Shown here piece after piece: positions 36,301 through 46,094 of a stretch of 64,000 nt of DNA (positions are counted from its first letter, which is position 1; each line of letters starts with the position of its first letter). The stretch covers positions 36,342-100,341 of the forward strand of contig NVUQ01000005.1 in NCBI GenBank assembly GCA_002401955.1, given 5' to 3'. Source of the DNA: Flavobacteriales bacterium. Its GTDB lineage: Bacteria > Bacteroidota > Bacteroidia > Flavobacteriales_E > Vicingaceae. The position numbers were made by a program, and so were the translations under genes. The notes below the pieces were generated by a model, which saw only the letters and a program-made list of their open reading frames with translations, made no database searches and had not been told where the DNA came from.

Positions 36301-37755
36301 GATTTAAAAAGCAAAGTTATTTATGCTAAAGGTGTTAAGTATCTGAATGTTGCAGATGCTATGCTTTATCCAGATAGTGGGGATGTGACTATTGATAAAA
36401 AAGCAAAAATGCGAACACTTAATAACTCTAGAGTGGTGGCAAGTTTTATAACGCAGAACCACAATATTTACAACTCTACAATTAATGTGTTTGGTAAGAA
36501 AAAGTATGCTGGTAGTGGCTATATAGATTACGTTGATGAAATTGAAAAAACACAAACCATTTATTTAGAGAATATAGGGGTAGATACCACAGGGCAAACC
36601 TACGCTTCAGCACAATTAAAAGATACAGCCAATTTTACGCTGAGTCCTAGTTATGAATTTTATGGAAAAGTTAAATTATATGCTAATAATGAGTATCTAA
36701 CTTTTGATGGATATTCTAGAATATTCCATGAGTGCGATTTATTAAGTAGAAACTGGTTTAGTTTTGAATCTGAAATTAACCCCTCAGAAATCTATATTCC
36801 TATTGATAGTACAACTAAAGATATTGCTGGAAATCCACTCATTGCAAGTGTCTTTTTAAGTCCAGACTCTTTGGGGATTTATACTGCTTATATAAACAAT
36901 AAGAAAAAGTACAGTCATATTCCTGTGCTTGCTGCAGAAGGTTACTTATTTTATGACAAAGAGAAAGAAGAATATAAAATCTCTAACAAAGACAAATTAC
37001 AAGAAATGTCGTTTGGGGGTAACTATTTGAGTTTAAATACTAAAAACTGTAAGGTTTCTGGAGAAGGAACAATAGAATTAGGTAATGAGACTGGTCAGGT
37101 TGAAATACATACAGCAGGAGTTATAGAGCATAATCAATTAGATGATGAAGTAATATTTGATATGGTAACGACAATAGATTTTTTCTTTAATGATGACGCT
37201 TTAAAGAAAATGACCAAACAATTGCAAGAAGCGAGTTCTTTAGATCCTGCTAAGTTAGATAGACCTACATTTGAAAAAGGATTGAGAGAGCTTGTTGGCC
37301 CAGTTGAAGGGGATAAGTTGATTGCACAAGCTAACTTAAATGGAGAATTTAAAAAGGTGCCAAAATCATTAGAAAAAACAATTGTTTTTAATGATTTAAA
37401 AATGAGGTGGAATGATGATAGTAAATCATACAAATCATTTGGTAAATTAGGAATAAGTAATATTAAGAATAAGCAAATAAATAAATATGTAATAGGTAAG
37501 GTTGAGTTAGTTAAAAAGAGAAGTGGAGATATTTTAACTATTTATATAGAAGTAGATAAGAATAACTGGTATTTCTTTACCTATACAAGAGGAATTATGC
37601 AAGCAATATCTTCTAATGCTGACTTTAATTCGGCAATTACAGAAACAAAACCAGATAAACGAAAATCAAAAGCTGCGAAAGGTCAAAAATCATATCAATA
37701 TATGTATTCTACAGATAGAAAGAAGAAAGATTTTATAAGAAAGTTTGAAAATTAA
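33301..37755 (+). CDS. Very large exported protein of unknown function
   Basis: The ATG at 33301 overlaps the prmA stop as ATGA, giving 1484 residues. The signal peptide ends LSSYSQ (about 1-23). The rest is beta-rich with repeated D/N/G turns, many FxG and YxDxK strands, and no transmembrane segments, cysteine clusters or tandem repeats that I can see. The C-terminal ~80 residues are basic (KPDKRKSKAAKGQK) and end KKDFIRKFEN, not a T9SS sorting domain. It may be a conserved Bacteroidota envelope protein. I do not recognise a function. Confidence 0.75.
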   Translation: MIKFYKYIIVVICFLTTLSSYSQTKIKHFSSDSSMFFQEMEEFLTYSRKQDGELVMDQFSWIWFDGKFSDKQREGVYKVCNLMLKKRKKAFPDFKNYLFSVSQFVNSEHQTEESFASWQKILVKLINGKSKKRFTDYLKSCNSLFSENLLYKSASNSWAANNSNYTFGYDSLPTIEFEALTLTCYSKGDSSVIYNTKGIYYPTESKWVGVGGKVTWERAGFPADSVYADINEYTISTKSPRYIIKNVTFYDYYYFENAHQGVLEEKVLANVKPEKATYPRFNSYDATIQISDVAKGVDYIGGFSLNGRKVIGRGSKNQDAYLLFYRDDFPFLKMASKTFVIKPERIVAQIASATFYIKSDSIYHPGVAFKFFIKDRAVSLIRDNKGIKITPYFNSYHQVDMDFESLNWKIDSPMIEFRNMQGGTRTRATFISSNYYRKRDYLKLMAGQSKHPLYTIFKLANKLDTNYITNDDMASFTLLSYSSIETMLLDLSNKGFINYNYDAKYFIVKPKLTAWVKASGGNVDYDVIGFLSNVKGQSNATLSLLDYDLKIRGVNSVNVSDSQEVIIYPSHREITLKKNRDFDFSGVIQAGRFDIMGSNFSFKYDEFKVDMPNVDSLRIYAETGGIDKNGEPIIRPVKTVVEKISGDLLIDKPNNKSGVKPADDYPILNSYRDSYVFYDKKSIQGGVYKKDDFYFHVEPFTIDSLDNFDNDQLKFKGTMLSAGIFPDFDETLTLQPDHSLGFVRETPKGGYPMYGGKGTFHDTISLSNEGLRGRGKLEYIASTTYSNDFIYFPDSMNAIAQNFNVKENPVEVEFPPVEGVDVMTRWYPSKDVMIHKERSKPIAMYDMKSYMHGQTMIRPDGLSGAGIFEFEKAELESNRIKFKFKDFQSDTADFRLKDDGNTDKEALAFSTVNVNAYVTFDGRYGQFRSNGGGSYIKFDPMQYICYMEEFKWFMDNEDIELSAGEGKETDASGVKLDGAQFISVHPEQDSLSFFSSKAKYDLKSKVIYAKGVKYLNVADAMLYPDSGDVTIDKKAKMRTLNNSRVVASFITQNHNIYNSTINVFGKKKYAGSGYIDYVDEIEKTQTIYLENIGVDTTGQTYASAQLKDTANFTLSPSYEFYGKVKLYANNEYLTFDGYSRIFHECDLLSRNWFSFESEINPSEIYIPIDSTTKDIAGNPLIASVFLSPDSLGIYTAYINNKKKYSHIPVLAAEGYLFYDKEKEEYKISNKDKLQEMSFGGNYLSLNTKNCKVSGEGTIELGNETGQVEIHTAGVIEHNQLDDEVIFDMVTTIDFFFNDDALKKMTKQLQEASSLDPAKLDRPTFEKGLRELVGPVEGDKLIAQANLNGEFKKVPKSLEKTIVFNDLKMRWNDDSKSYKSFGKLGISNIKNKQINKYVIGKVELVKKRSGDILTIYIEVDKNNWYFFTYTRGIMQAISSNADFNSAITETKPDKRKSKAAKGQKSYQYMYSTDRKKKDFIRKFEN

Positions 37756-37774
37756 TTTAGAGAAAAATCTATTT

Positions 37775-37805
37775 TTTGCATCCATATAATATATTCTTAA
37801 CTTTG
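37775..37805 (+). promoter_or_regulatory. Consensus Bacteroidota promoter
   Basis: TTTG at 37775-37778 and TAACTTTG at 37798-37805 (TAnnTTTG) are 19 bp apart, 21 bp before the ATG of the 2359-residue protein gene. It is the best promoter match in the window. Confidence 0.7.
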
Positions 37806-37826
37806 ATGATTGGCTTCGGCTTTTAA

Positions 37827-40800
37827 ATGATAAATCAAAACATACATAGAATAACATTAACAGTAGTAATCCTACTGTTTTTTGCTGTTAGTTCTCAAGC
37901 TCAATATGCTTCGGAAGAAGAGATGAAAACAGCTGCAAATAAAATGTTTGAAGAAGAGAATTATGTTGGTTCTATAAAATTATTTTCTCAACTTTTAAGT
38001 ACATACCCTAAAGATCCTAGTTATAATTACAAATATGGTGCTTGTGTCTTATTTGGTTCAAGAGACAAAGAGAAATCATTAAAGTATTTAAAATTTGCGG
38101 TAACGAAATCTAATGTAGATCCTGTAGCTTACTATTTTTTGGCAAAAGCTTATCATCATAATTACCAATTTGCTCCAGCTATTGTTAATTATAATAAATA
38201 TAAGGGTAAAACAACAACTAAAGAGCATCAAAAATACAATATTGATAGAGAAATTCAAATGTGTCAGAATGGTGAACAACTGATAAAAAGCATGACTGAT
38301 ATTGGTGTTTTAAGTAAAAAAGAAATAAAGGCAACAGATTTTTTTAGATCATATCAATTAAACGGAATAGGAGGGAAAATAATTGTTAAACCAGATGATT
38401 TTAAAAGTAAATTAGATAAAAAGAGGAATGAAAACTCTGTTATTTACTTAGGCGTAAAGAAAGATATGGTGGTTTATTCTTCCTATGGTAAAACAGGAGC
38501 TACAGGTAAAGACATTTATAGAGTGAATAAATTACCAAATGGAGAATGGACCAAGCCTATTAGTCTTGGAGAAGAGATAAATACAGAGTATGATGAAGAT
38601 TACCCTTTTTTACATCCTGATGGAAGAACACTTTATTTTAGTTCTAAAGGATACAACAGTATGGGAGGTTATGATATTTTTAAGTCTACAATAAATCCTC
38701 AAACAGGAAAATGGACTTACCCCGAAAATTTAGATTTTCCAATAAACACACCAGATGATGATATTTTATATATTTCTGATGTTGATAACAAATTAGCATA
38801 CTTTGCCTCTTCAAGAGCAAGTAAACAAGGCGAATTAACAGTTTATAGAGTTAAAGTTGATCCAGAACCAACTGGGAATTCGGTAATTAGAGGTTTTTTT
38901 GTTTCAGAGTCTAATCCAACTATGAAATCGGCAACAATTACCATAAAAGATGCTGAAAAAGATAGAAGGTATGGAGTCTATAAAACACATGATCTATCTG
39001 GAGAATATTTACTTGTTTTTCCTAAAAATGGAGGAAAGTTTAAAATATTAGTAGAAACGACAGGTGATGCACCAGTTCACTCGGCAATTATAGAATTGCC
39101 AGAATTAGATGGTTTTAGAGCGTTAAAACAAGAATTAAGACTAGTTGGTGAGGGTGATGCAGAAAAATTGGTTGTTAAGAATTTATTTGATGAATCTGAT
39201 GAGTTTGACATTAATGATCCTTTGGTGGTTCAAAATATTTTAAAAGAAAAAGCAAAGCTTGAAGTAAATACCACGGAAGAAGAGGTTGATAATTCTTTAG
39301 CAAACAGTTTGAAAGCTGCTTTAGAAAGTCAATTAAAACCTAAATCTACTTACAATAAATTATCAGATGATCAATTAGTGAACAAAACTGAAGAGGTAGC
39401 TTCAAAAATTATAGATCAAACAACAATATCAAAAGAACAGACTAACAAATCTTACGAAATAGCAAGTGAAAAAAGTGCTAAAGCAAAAGAATTGTATAGT
39501 GAATCTACAGCATTATATGATAGTGGAGATAATGAAGAAGCAGACGTAAAAAAGTTAGAAGCTGCTAAATTGATAAATGAAGTTGTAGCAGCATTGGCTA
39601 TTGCTAAAACGTTAGATAACGAAGTAGTAGAAAGAGAAAGTGATATTGCTAAAGTAAAATTACTTCAAGAAAAAATTAATACCAGTATTGATAATGGAAA
39701 TAGAGCTGCGGCAGAAAGTGATTTGGAACAGTTAAATGAAATTGCTTCGGCAACTTATCATACAGAATCAGCATTAGAAAAAGAAGAGGAAATAACTGAT
39801 AATCTGTTGTCAGAAAAAGAAAAAGAGTACACTAAAAATAGAGATAATGTTACTGAATTAAAAGATAGAGAATATCAATTAACTGAAACGATAAACAAAT
39901 TAGAAGATAAGAAAGCCGAAACAAAAAAGAAAAATGAAATAGCTGATTTAGATTTGAGAATACAAGCTCTAAAAATAGATGTAGAAGATACCAAGTTCGA
40001 TTTAGAAAATGTAAAAAGCAAAGCAGCTAAGTCTGCTGTGATTTATAATAAAGCCAAAAGTGAAGCAGCAATAACTAAATCTGTTATTGTTTCGGTAAGT
40101 GAAGATGGTGGTTTAGGCACCCCAATTGATGATGCAGGTAAACTTCAATTAGAAAATGATGTGGATTATTTTGAGAAAGAAGGTCTGGTAGGTCTTTATC
40201 CATCAGAAGAAGCTGAAATAACTACAATAGCTTCTAACGAAAGTTATAAATTAGAAGAGCATAAAGATGAGTATAATATTATTGATGATGCTGGTGAAAT
40301 TGTAGATTACAATACTAAATACAGCACAAAACTAGTTGATGCAGAAAGTGCAGAAAATCCAACCGAAAGAGCTCATATCGTAATGAAAATTAATGAAAGT
40401 TGGATTAGAGATATAGATGAAGAGCTTGTGATTAGAAATAATCAATTAAAAGCAGCAAGCAGCAGCACTGAGAAAACCAATCTTGAGAATAAGATTGCTG
40501 TTTTAGAAAAATTAAAAGTTGAAAAACAAAAAGAGATTAATGAAAGTAGTGAGCTAATTGCTGAGAATAATACAAGCACACCAGTAATAACGAGCCCTGA
40601 AGCTAATAATTCGTCAAATACAGTAATTTCTGAAAATGTTGAAGAGGATATTAATATTATGAATACTGATGGATCACTAATTGATTACGAAACAAAATAC
40701 ACATCAGAATTAGAGGTTTTAGGCGATGAGGATACTTATGAATCTTCTACTAAAAAAGCAGAAATTCATAATAATTGGGCAAGTGCAACAGAACAAGAGA

Positions 40801-43800
40801 TTTTAATTAAGAAAATGGAGTTGGTTGAAGCTGAAGAAACTGATAAGAACGAAATAGAGAATAAAATAGCAGTTTTAGAGAATAACTTAGTAGAACAACA
40901 AGAATTTGCAGCATTGTATGAAATGCAAGCAGAATCTATGCAGCCTTCAGGTGCTGCTACTGAAGAACCTTTAGCTAGCGAAGAGTCAACAATCAGTACA
41001 GAGGAGTTAGCAACTAATAACGAGTCAGGAATTAGTGCCGAACAAAAATATACAGCAGCGTTAGAAGAAATAGGAGTGGAAGATACTTATGAATCTAATA
41101 CTAAGAAATCGGAAATTCATAAAGATTGGGCAACAACTACTGAAGAAGAAATAGCAGTGAAGAAAACAGCATTAGCATCGGCAAATGAAGGAGATAAAAA
41201 TAGTATTGAGAATGAAATAGCAGTTTTAGAAAATACTTTAGTAGAACAACAAGAATTTGCAGCATTGTATGAAATGCAAGCAGAATTAATGAAACGTAAC
41301 GAGCCTATTACTGATGAATCAATAGCTAGTGAAGAGTTAACAACCAGTACTGAAGAATTAGCAACTAATAACGAGTCAGGAATTAGTACCGAACAAAAAT
41401 ATACAGCAGCGTTAGAAGCAATAGGAGAGGGAGATACTTACGAATCTAATACTAAGAAATCGGAAATTCATAAAGATTGGGCAACAGCTACTGAAGAAGA
41501 AATAGCTTTTAAGAAAACAGCATTAGCATCGGCAAATGAAGGAGATAAAAATAGTATTGAGAATGAAATAGCAGTTTTAGAAAATACTTTAGTAGAACAA
41601 CAAGAGTTTACAGCATTGTATGAAATGCAAGCAGAAACTATGCAGCCTTCAGGTGTTGCTACTGAAGAACCTATAGCTAGTGAAGAGTTAACAACCAGTA
41701 CAGAGGAATTAGCAACTAATAACGAGTCAGGAATTAGTGCTGAAAAAAAATATACAGCAGCGTTAGAAGCAATAGGAACGGAAGATACTTACGAATCGAA
41801 TACTAAGAAATCGGAAGTTCATAAAGATTGGGCAACAACTACTGAAGAAGAAATAGCAATTAAGAAAACAGCATTTGCATCGGCAAGTGAAGGAGATAAA
41901 AATAGTATTGAGAATGAAATAGCAGTTTTAGAAAATACTTTGGTAGAACAACAAGAATTTGCAGCATTGTATGAAATGCAAGCAGAATTAATGAAACGTA
42001 ACGAGCCTATTACTGATGAACCAATAGCTAGTAACGAAGAGCCTGTAACGAGTACTGAAGAACTAGTAGTTAGCATCGAAGAAAGAGTTGCGAGTAATGA
42101 ATTAGAAGAAGAAAACTTAACAGTGAATAATTTAAATGCTCCTGAAGATGATTTTTCGAATATGAAGTATAACAATAATTTCAACTATCATTCTACACAA
42201 TCAAAAAATACGCTTATTCCAGTTGATGAATTAAAAAATGAAGCAAGAGAATTAAAAGAAGAAGCAGAAGTAAAAATGAATACAGCAAATAACGCATCTT
42301 CTGAAGAAGAAAAAGAACAATTAACGAATGATGCTAATGAGTTAACTGATAAATCAGAAAGAAAACAAGAACGTATTACTAAGATTTATGAAGGAGCAAA
42401 CAGAAATGAATACTATAATAATCAAGCAACGCTTTCTAGACTAAAAGCTGCAAATACAGCCCCAAGCTCTAATGAAACAATAATGGTAGATTTATTAGTA
42501 GAAGAGTCTGATAATTATTATGACGAAGCAAAACAACAACGAGAACAAGCAGCTAATGCATCAGATTTCTCATCTAAATCAGCAATATTACAAGAGGCTT
42601 ATGAGCTTGAAATGAAAGCTATAGAAAAGCAGAAAAAAGCAATTTATACATTGTCTGGTGGAAGTGTTGCAGAACCATTAGCAACTACGGCATCAACTGA
42701 AACAACAACTAGTAACGAAAATCCAGTAGCAACAAGTAGTGAGGTTTCAAGTGAAGATCAAGCAATTATTTTAAACCTTTCTCCTGTAGAAATTACAGAG
42801 ATTAAAAATTCTGAAGATTATCAAAACTATGCTGAATTAAAGAAAACGAATAGAAGGTTAGTAAAAGAAGCAGAAGTAGAGTACGTTAAAGCTGCTAAGT
42901 TTGAAGAGGAAGCAAAAGATCAAGAACAATTAAATATTAGTTTAAAAGCTATGGCGGCAGGAGCAGATTCAGAAGAGGATAAATCTAAAAAAATAGCTCA
43001 AATAGAAAAGTTAAATAAAATGATTGCTGAGAATGAAGCAAAATCATCAGAGTTAAAAAGTAGTGCAGCTATTAAAGAGTCTCAAGCAAAAGAAGCAAGC
43101 GATAAATCTGATTTCATATTAATTAATACTGATGAAAATGTGGCAAAAGATTATTTAGCTATAGAAAAAGGAGAAACCTTTGATAACGAGTTTATGGCTA
43201 AGGTTATGAGCAGAACTCCTAGCACAGAACCTGTTACTGAGGAGTTATTGTCAAGTACTGAAGAACCTATTATTGAAGAGCCGATTCTTAGTAACGAGGA
43301 ACTAGTTACTACTGAAGAACCTACCATAGAGGAAGCTATAATTGAACCAGAAGCAACTACTTTTGAAGAACCAGTTATTGAGGAACCAGTAACTAATAAT
43401 GAAGAATTAGTTGCTAGCACTATTGTGCCAGAAAATATAGATGAGATACCAGAGGTGTTAAGCAAATCTATATTTGTGATTAACAATAATAAAGCAGCCT
43501 ATAGTAATACTAAAAGAATTCCTATTTCAACAAAGTTGCCAGAAGGATTAGTGTTTAAAGTTCAAGTTGGAGCATTTAGAAATGCTATTCCTCAAGATCA
43601 TTTTAAAGGATTTGCACCAATTTTAGCTGAGGATGCAGGTAATGGAATAACTCGCTATACCGCAGGTTTATTTAAGACACTAAATATGGCTAATGAAGCT
43701 AAAAGCTCTATTCGTTCTATTGGATATTCAGATGCTTTTGTGGTGGCTTTTTACAATGGGAAAAGAATCAATATTAATGAGGCTAGAGCAATGCTCGATT

Positions 43801-44906
43801 CTGGAACGGAAACTAACGAATCATTTGAAAATACTCCTATAGTTAGTACTGAAACGACTAGTAACGTTGTAAATACAACTACTGAAAACGAAACGCCAGT
43901 AGCTAATAGCACTCCAGTTATAACTACTGAAGAAGTAGAGGATGGCGTTTCTACAGATGTAAGAAACATAGAAGGTGTTTTCTATACAATACAAGTTGGT
44001 GTTTATTCTAAAGAAGTTACACAAGGTCAATTAAGTAATATTTCTCCTATTAATAGTGAAAGAATAGCAGGTGGATTAATACGATACACCTCTGGAGTTT
44101 ATAAAACACTTGAAGAAGCAAATGCTGCTAAAGCTAGAATAAGAGGATTGGGAATTTCTGATGCTTTTGTGGTAGCTTATAATGGTGGAACAAAAATTAA
44201 AGTAGCTGAAGCAACAGCCTTATTAGGTTCAGGAGCTACAGTTGAACCAGTAATTGAAACACCAGTTATTACAGAAGAAGTTCCTGTTGAGGAAGTATCT
44301 GTTGAAGAAGTTCCTATTGAAGAAGTTGCTGTTGAAGAAGTATCTGTTGAGGAAGTATCTGTTGAAGAAGTATCTGTTGAAGAAGTTCCTATTGAAGAAA
44401 TACCTGTTGAAGAAGTTCCTATTGAAGAAATACCTGTTGAAGAAGTTCCTGTTGAAGAAATACCTGTTGAAGAAGTATCTGTTGAGGAAGTATCTGTTGA
44501 TGAAGTTCCTGTTGAAGAAATACCTGTTGAAGAAATACCTGTTGAAGAAGTATCTGTTGAGGAAGTATCTGTTGATGAAGTTCCTGTTGAAGAAATACCT
44601 GTTGAAGAAAATTCTAAAGACGATTTAATTATAGAGTTTAAAGTTAAATTAGGAGAATACGATGAAGATGTGCCTGTTGAGGATGCAGGATTGTTTTTGA
44701 AATTAACTGGTAGAGGAGTGAAAATTTATGAGAAAGAAGATAAAACAATTTATACTATAGGTTCTTTTTCAGATTATCAATCAGCTTTAGATTTACAAAT
44801 AGAGATGAAAGAAATAGGGGTTCCAAACCCAGAAACAATAGCGTTTAATGACGGTAAAGAGATAACAGTAGAAGAAGCACTTGAACTAATGAAAAACAAT
44901 CAATGA
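37827..44906 (+). CDS. Giant repeat-rich envelope protein with PD40 propeller and SPOR-like domains
   Basis: The 2359-residue protein has a signal peptide (1-26), TPR helices (about 30-160) and a PD40 beta-propeller (about 210-350: YPFLHPDGRTLYFSSKGYN). Long coiled coils follow (about 470-760), then tandem repeats of 117 residues (351 bp; copies near 41022, 41373 and 41724, with older diverged copies upstream). Two SPOR-like domains (VFKVQVGAF near 1907, FYTIQVGVY near 2049) are followed by 22 five-residue units of [PSA]VEEV/I (44283-44612) and a third SPOR-like domain. SPOR domains bind denuded peptidoglycan, so it may be a wall-linked motility or division component. It overlaps clpS by ATGA. 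Confidence 0.8.
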   Translation: MINQNIHRITLTVVILLFFAVSSQAQYASEEEMKTAANKMFEEENYVGSIKLFSQLLSTYPKDPSYNYKYGACVLFGSRDKEKSLKYLKFAVTKSNVDPVAYYFLAKAYHHNYQFAPAIVNYNKYKGKTTTKEHQKYNIDREIQMCQNGEQLIKSMTDIGVLSKKEIKATDFFRSYQLNGIGGKIIVKPDDFKSKLDKKRNENSVIYLGVKKDMVVYSSYGKTGATGKDIYRVNKLPNGEWTKPISLGEEINTEYDEDYPFLHPDGRTLYFSSKGYNSMGGYDIFKSTINPQTGKWTYPENLDFPINTPDDDILYISDVDNKLAYFASSRASKQGELTVYRVKVDPEPTGNSVIRGFFVSESNPTMKSATITIKDAEKDRRYGVYKTHDLSGEYLLVFPKNGGKFKILVETTGDAPVHSAIIELPELDGFRALKQELRLVGEGDAEKLVVKNLFDESDEFDINDPLVVQNILKEKAKLEVNTTEEEVDNSLANSLKAALESQLKPKSTYNKLSDDQLVNKTEEVASKIIDQTTISKEQTNKSYEIASEKSAKAKELYSESTALYDSGDNEEADVKKLEAAKLINEVVAALAIAKTLDNEVVERESDIAKVKLLQEKINTSIDNGNRAAAESDLEQLNEIASATYHTESALEKEEEITDNLLSEKEKEYTKNRDNVTELKDREYQLTETINKLEDKKAETKKKNEIADLDLRIQALKIDVEDTKFDLENVKSKAAKSAVIYNKAKSEAAITKSVIVSVSEDGGLGTPIDDAGKLQLENDVDYFEKEGLVGLYPSEEAEITTIASNESYKLEEHKDEYNIIDDAGEIVDYNTKYSTKLVDAESAENPTERAHIVMKINESWIRDIDEELVIRNNQLKAASSSTEKTNLENKIAVLEKLKVEKQKEINESSELIAENNTSTPVITSPEANNSSNTVISENVEEDINIMNTDGSLIDYETKYTSELEVLGDEDTYESSTKKAEIHNNWASATEQEILIKKMELVEAEETDKNEIENKIAVLENNLVEQQEFAALYEMQAESMQPSGAATEEPLASEESTISTEELATNNESGISAEQKYTAALEEIGVEDTYESNTKKSEIHKDWATTTEEEIAVKKTALASANEGDKNSIENEIAVLENTLVEQQEFAALYEMQAELMKRNEPITDESIASEELTTSTEELATNNESGISTEQKYTAALEAIGEGDTYESNTKKSEIHKDWATATEEEIAFKKTALASANEGDKNSIENEIAVLENTLVEQQEFTALYEMQAETMQPSGVATEEPIASEELTTSTEELATNNESGISAEKKYTAALEAIGTEDTYESNTKKSEVHKDWATTTEEEIAIKKTAFASASEGDKNSIENEIAVLENTLVEQQEFAALYEMQAELMKRNEPITDEPIASNEEPVTSTEELVVSIEERVASNELEEENLTVNNLNAPEDDFSNMKYNNNFNYHSTQSKNTLIPVDELKNEARELKEEAEVKMNTANNASSEEEKEQLTNDANELTDKSERKQERITKIYEGANRNEYYNNQATLSRLKAANTAPSSNETIMVDLLVEESDNYYDEAKQQREQAANASDFSSKSAILQEAYELEMKAIEKQKKAIYTLSGGSVAEPLATTASTETTTSNENPVATSSEVSSEDQAIILNLSPVEITEIKNSEDYQNYAELKKTNRRLVKEAEVEYVKAAKFEEEAKDQEQLNISLKAMAAGADSEEDKSKKIAQIEKLNKMIAENEAKSSELKSSAAIKESQAKEASDKSDFILINTDENVAKDYLAIEKGETFDNEFMAKVMSRTPSTEPVTEELLSSTEEPIIEEPILSNEELVTTEEPTIEEAIIEPEATTFEEPVIEEPVTNNEELVASTIVPENIDEIPEVLSKSIFVINNNKAAYSNTKRIPISTKLPEGLVFKVQVGAFRNAIPQDHFKGFAPILAEDAGNGITRYTAGLFKTLNMANEAKSSIRSIGYSDAFVVAFYNGKRININEARAMLDSGTETNESFENTPIVSTETTSNVVNTTTENETPVANSTPVITTEEVEDGVSTDVRNIEGVFYTIQVGVYSKEVTQGQLSNISPINSERIAGGLIRYTSGVYKTLEEANAAKARIRGLGISDAFVVAYNGGTKIKVAEATALLGSGATVEPVIETPVITEEVPVEEVSVEEVPIEEVAVEEVSVEEVSVEEVSVEEVPIEEIPVEEVPIEEIPVEEVPVEEIPVEEVSVEEVSVDEVPVEEIPVEEIPVEEVSVEEVSVDEVPVEEIPVEENSKDDLIIEFKVKLGEYDEDVPVEDAGLFLKLTGRGVKIYEKEDKTIYTIGSFSDYQSALDLQIEMKEIGVPNPETIAFNDGKEITVEEALELMKNNQ

Positions 44907-45181
44907 TTATGCATGAAACAATAAAAGAAGAGGTAGTAGAATTAAAAGAACAAATTGTTAAAGAGCATGTTTTAGTATTGTTTGATGATAATGTAAATAC
45001 CTTTGATCATGTTATTGATTTATTGGTTAAAGTTTGCGATCATGATGAAATACAAGCTGAACAATGTGCCACATTGGTTCATTGCACAGGGAAATGTTCA
45101 GTTAAAAAAGGAGTGTTTAAAGACTTGCAACTTATGGCTGAAATTTTAGGTGATAGTGGTTTAACTGTAGAAATCAATTAA
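44903..45181 (+). CDS. clpS: ATP-dependent Clp protease adaptor protein ClpS
   Basis: The 92-residue protein has the ClpS core: VLVLFDDNVNTFDHVIDLLVKV is the N-degron-binding strand-loop-helix with the conserved acidic pair, and AEQCATLVHCTGKCSVKKG follows. It delivers N-end-rule substrates to ClpAP or ClpCP. Its ATG overlaps the stop of the giant protein. A second ATG at 44909 is also possible. No clpA or clpC is nearby. Confidence 0.92.
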   Translation: MIMHETIKEEVVELKEQIVKEHVLVLFDDNVNTFDHVIDLLVKVCDHDEIQAEQCATLVHCTGKCSVKKGVFKDLQLMAEILGDSGLTVEIN

Positions 45182-45283
45182 TCTTTTCGTCATTACGTTG
45201 TAAATTTACACTGAACACGTTTTGCCAGAGTAAAAACCTCGAAATGAAGTAATCTTATTAATAAAAAATAATATCAATTTTCA

Positions 45284-46084
45284 ATGAAAAAATACATTCC
45301 ATTAGTTTTAATCGCATTAATTGTATTTTCATGTGCAACAGTTCCAATTTCTGGGAGAAAACAAATTAGTTTGTTGCCTGAAAGCCAGATGATGAGTATG
45401 AGTTTAACTCAATACCAATCATTTTTAAAAGAGAACAAAGTAGTTGCTGACAATATGGAGCAAACCAAAATGGTAAAAAGAGTAGGACAACGTATTGCAC
45501 ATGCTGTAGAAAAGTATATGAAAGCTGAGAATATGTCTAGCAGAATAAAAGGATATAACTGGGAGTTTAATTTGGTTGATGAAAACACGGTTAATGCTTG
45601 GTGTATGCCCGGAGGAAAAGTTGTTGTTTATACAGGAATACTTCCAATTACAAAAACGGAAGAAGGATTAGCTGTAGTTATGGGGCACGAAATTGCTCAT
45701 GCTATTGCGAGACATGGAAACGAAAGAATGAGTCAGGGAATAGTAGCTCAGGCAGGAACAATGTCTGCAGCAGCCTTTATGAAAGAAAAACCTGAAGCAA
45801 CACAAGCCTTACTTTTAGGTGCAATTGGTATTGGAACCAATGTTGGAATGTTGGCTTTTGGAAGGAACCAAGAAAGTGAAGCAGATAAATTAGGAATGGT
45901 ATTTATGGCTATGGCAGGATATCAACCAGCAGAAGCAATCCCTTTTTGGGGAAGAATGAAAGCTGTTGGAGGCGGTGGTGGTACTCCAGAATTTTTAAGA
46001 ACACATCCAAGCGAGGATATTAGAATAGATAGAATAAAAGAGTGGTTGCCAACTGCTGAATCTTATTATGAGAGGGCGAATTAA
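45284..46084 (+). CDS. M48-family metallopeptidase lipoprotein
   Basis: The 266-residue protein has a lipoprotein signal (LIVFSCATVP, Cys17) and a zinc-protease domain with HEIAH at 135-139, followed by ARHGNERMS and the third-ligand region NQESEADKLG (about 203-212). This resembles LoiP/BepA-type proteases that handle misfolded outer-membrane proteins in the periplasm. It ends FLRTHPSEDIRIDRIKEWLP, as usual for the family. The next gene begins within 11 bp. Confidence 0.88.
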   Translation: MKKYIPLVLIALIVFSCATVPISGRKQISLLPESQMMSMSLTQYQSFLKENKVVADNMEQTKMVKRVGQRIAHAVEKYMKAENMSSRIKGYNWEFNLVDENTVNAWCMPGGKVVVYTGILPITKTEEGLAVVMGHEIAHAIARHGNERMSQGIVAQAGTMSAAAFMKEKPEATQALLLGAIGIGTNVGMLAFGRNQESEADKLGMVFMAMAGYQPAEAIPFWGRMKAVGGGGGTPEFLRTHPSEDIRIDRIKEWLPTAESYYERAN

Positions 46085-46094
46085 AATAAATAAC

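Noticed and set aside
41022..42030. Possible CRISPR or mobile repeats
   Set aside because: The 351-bp repeats keep one reading frame and encode 117-residue units of one protein.
44254..44628. 124-residue plus-strand frame of Lys/Leu repeats
   Set aside because: It is the shifted reading of the 15-bp tandem repeat inside the giant protein gene, and has no independent start.
45190..45250. Possible interspersed repeat (GTCATTACG ... GAAATGAAGTAATC)
   Set aside because: It resembles repeats of other genomes only loosely and there is one copy, so it is not listed as a feature.
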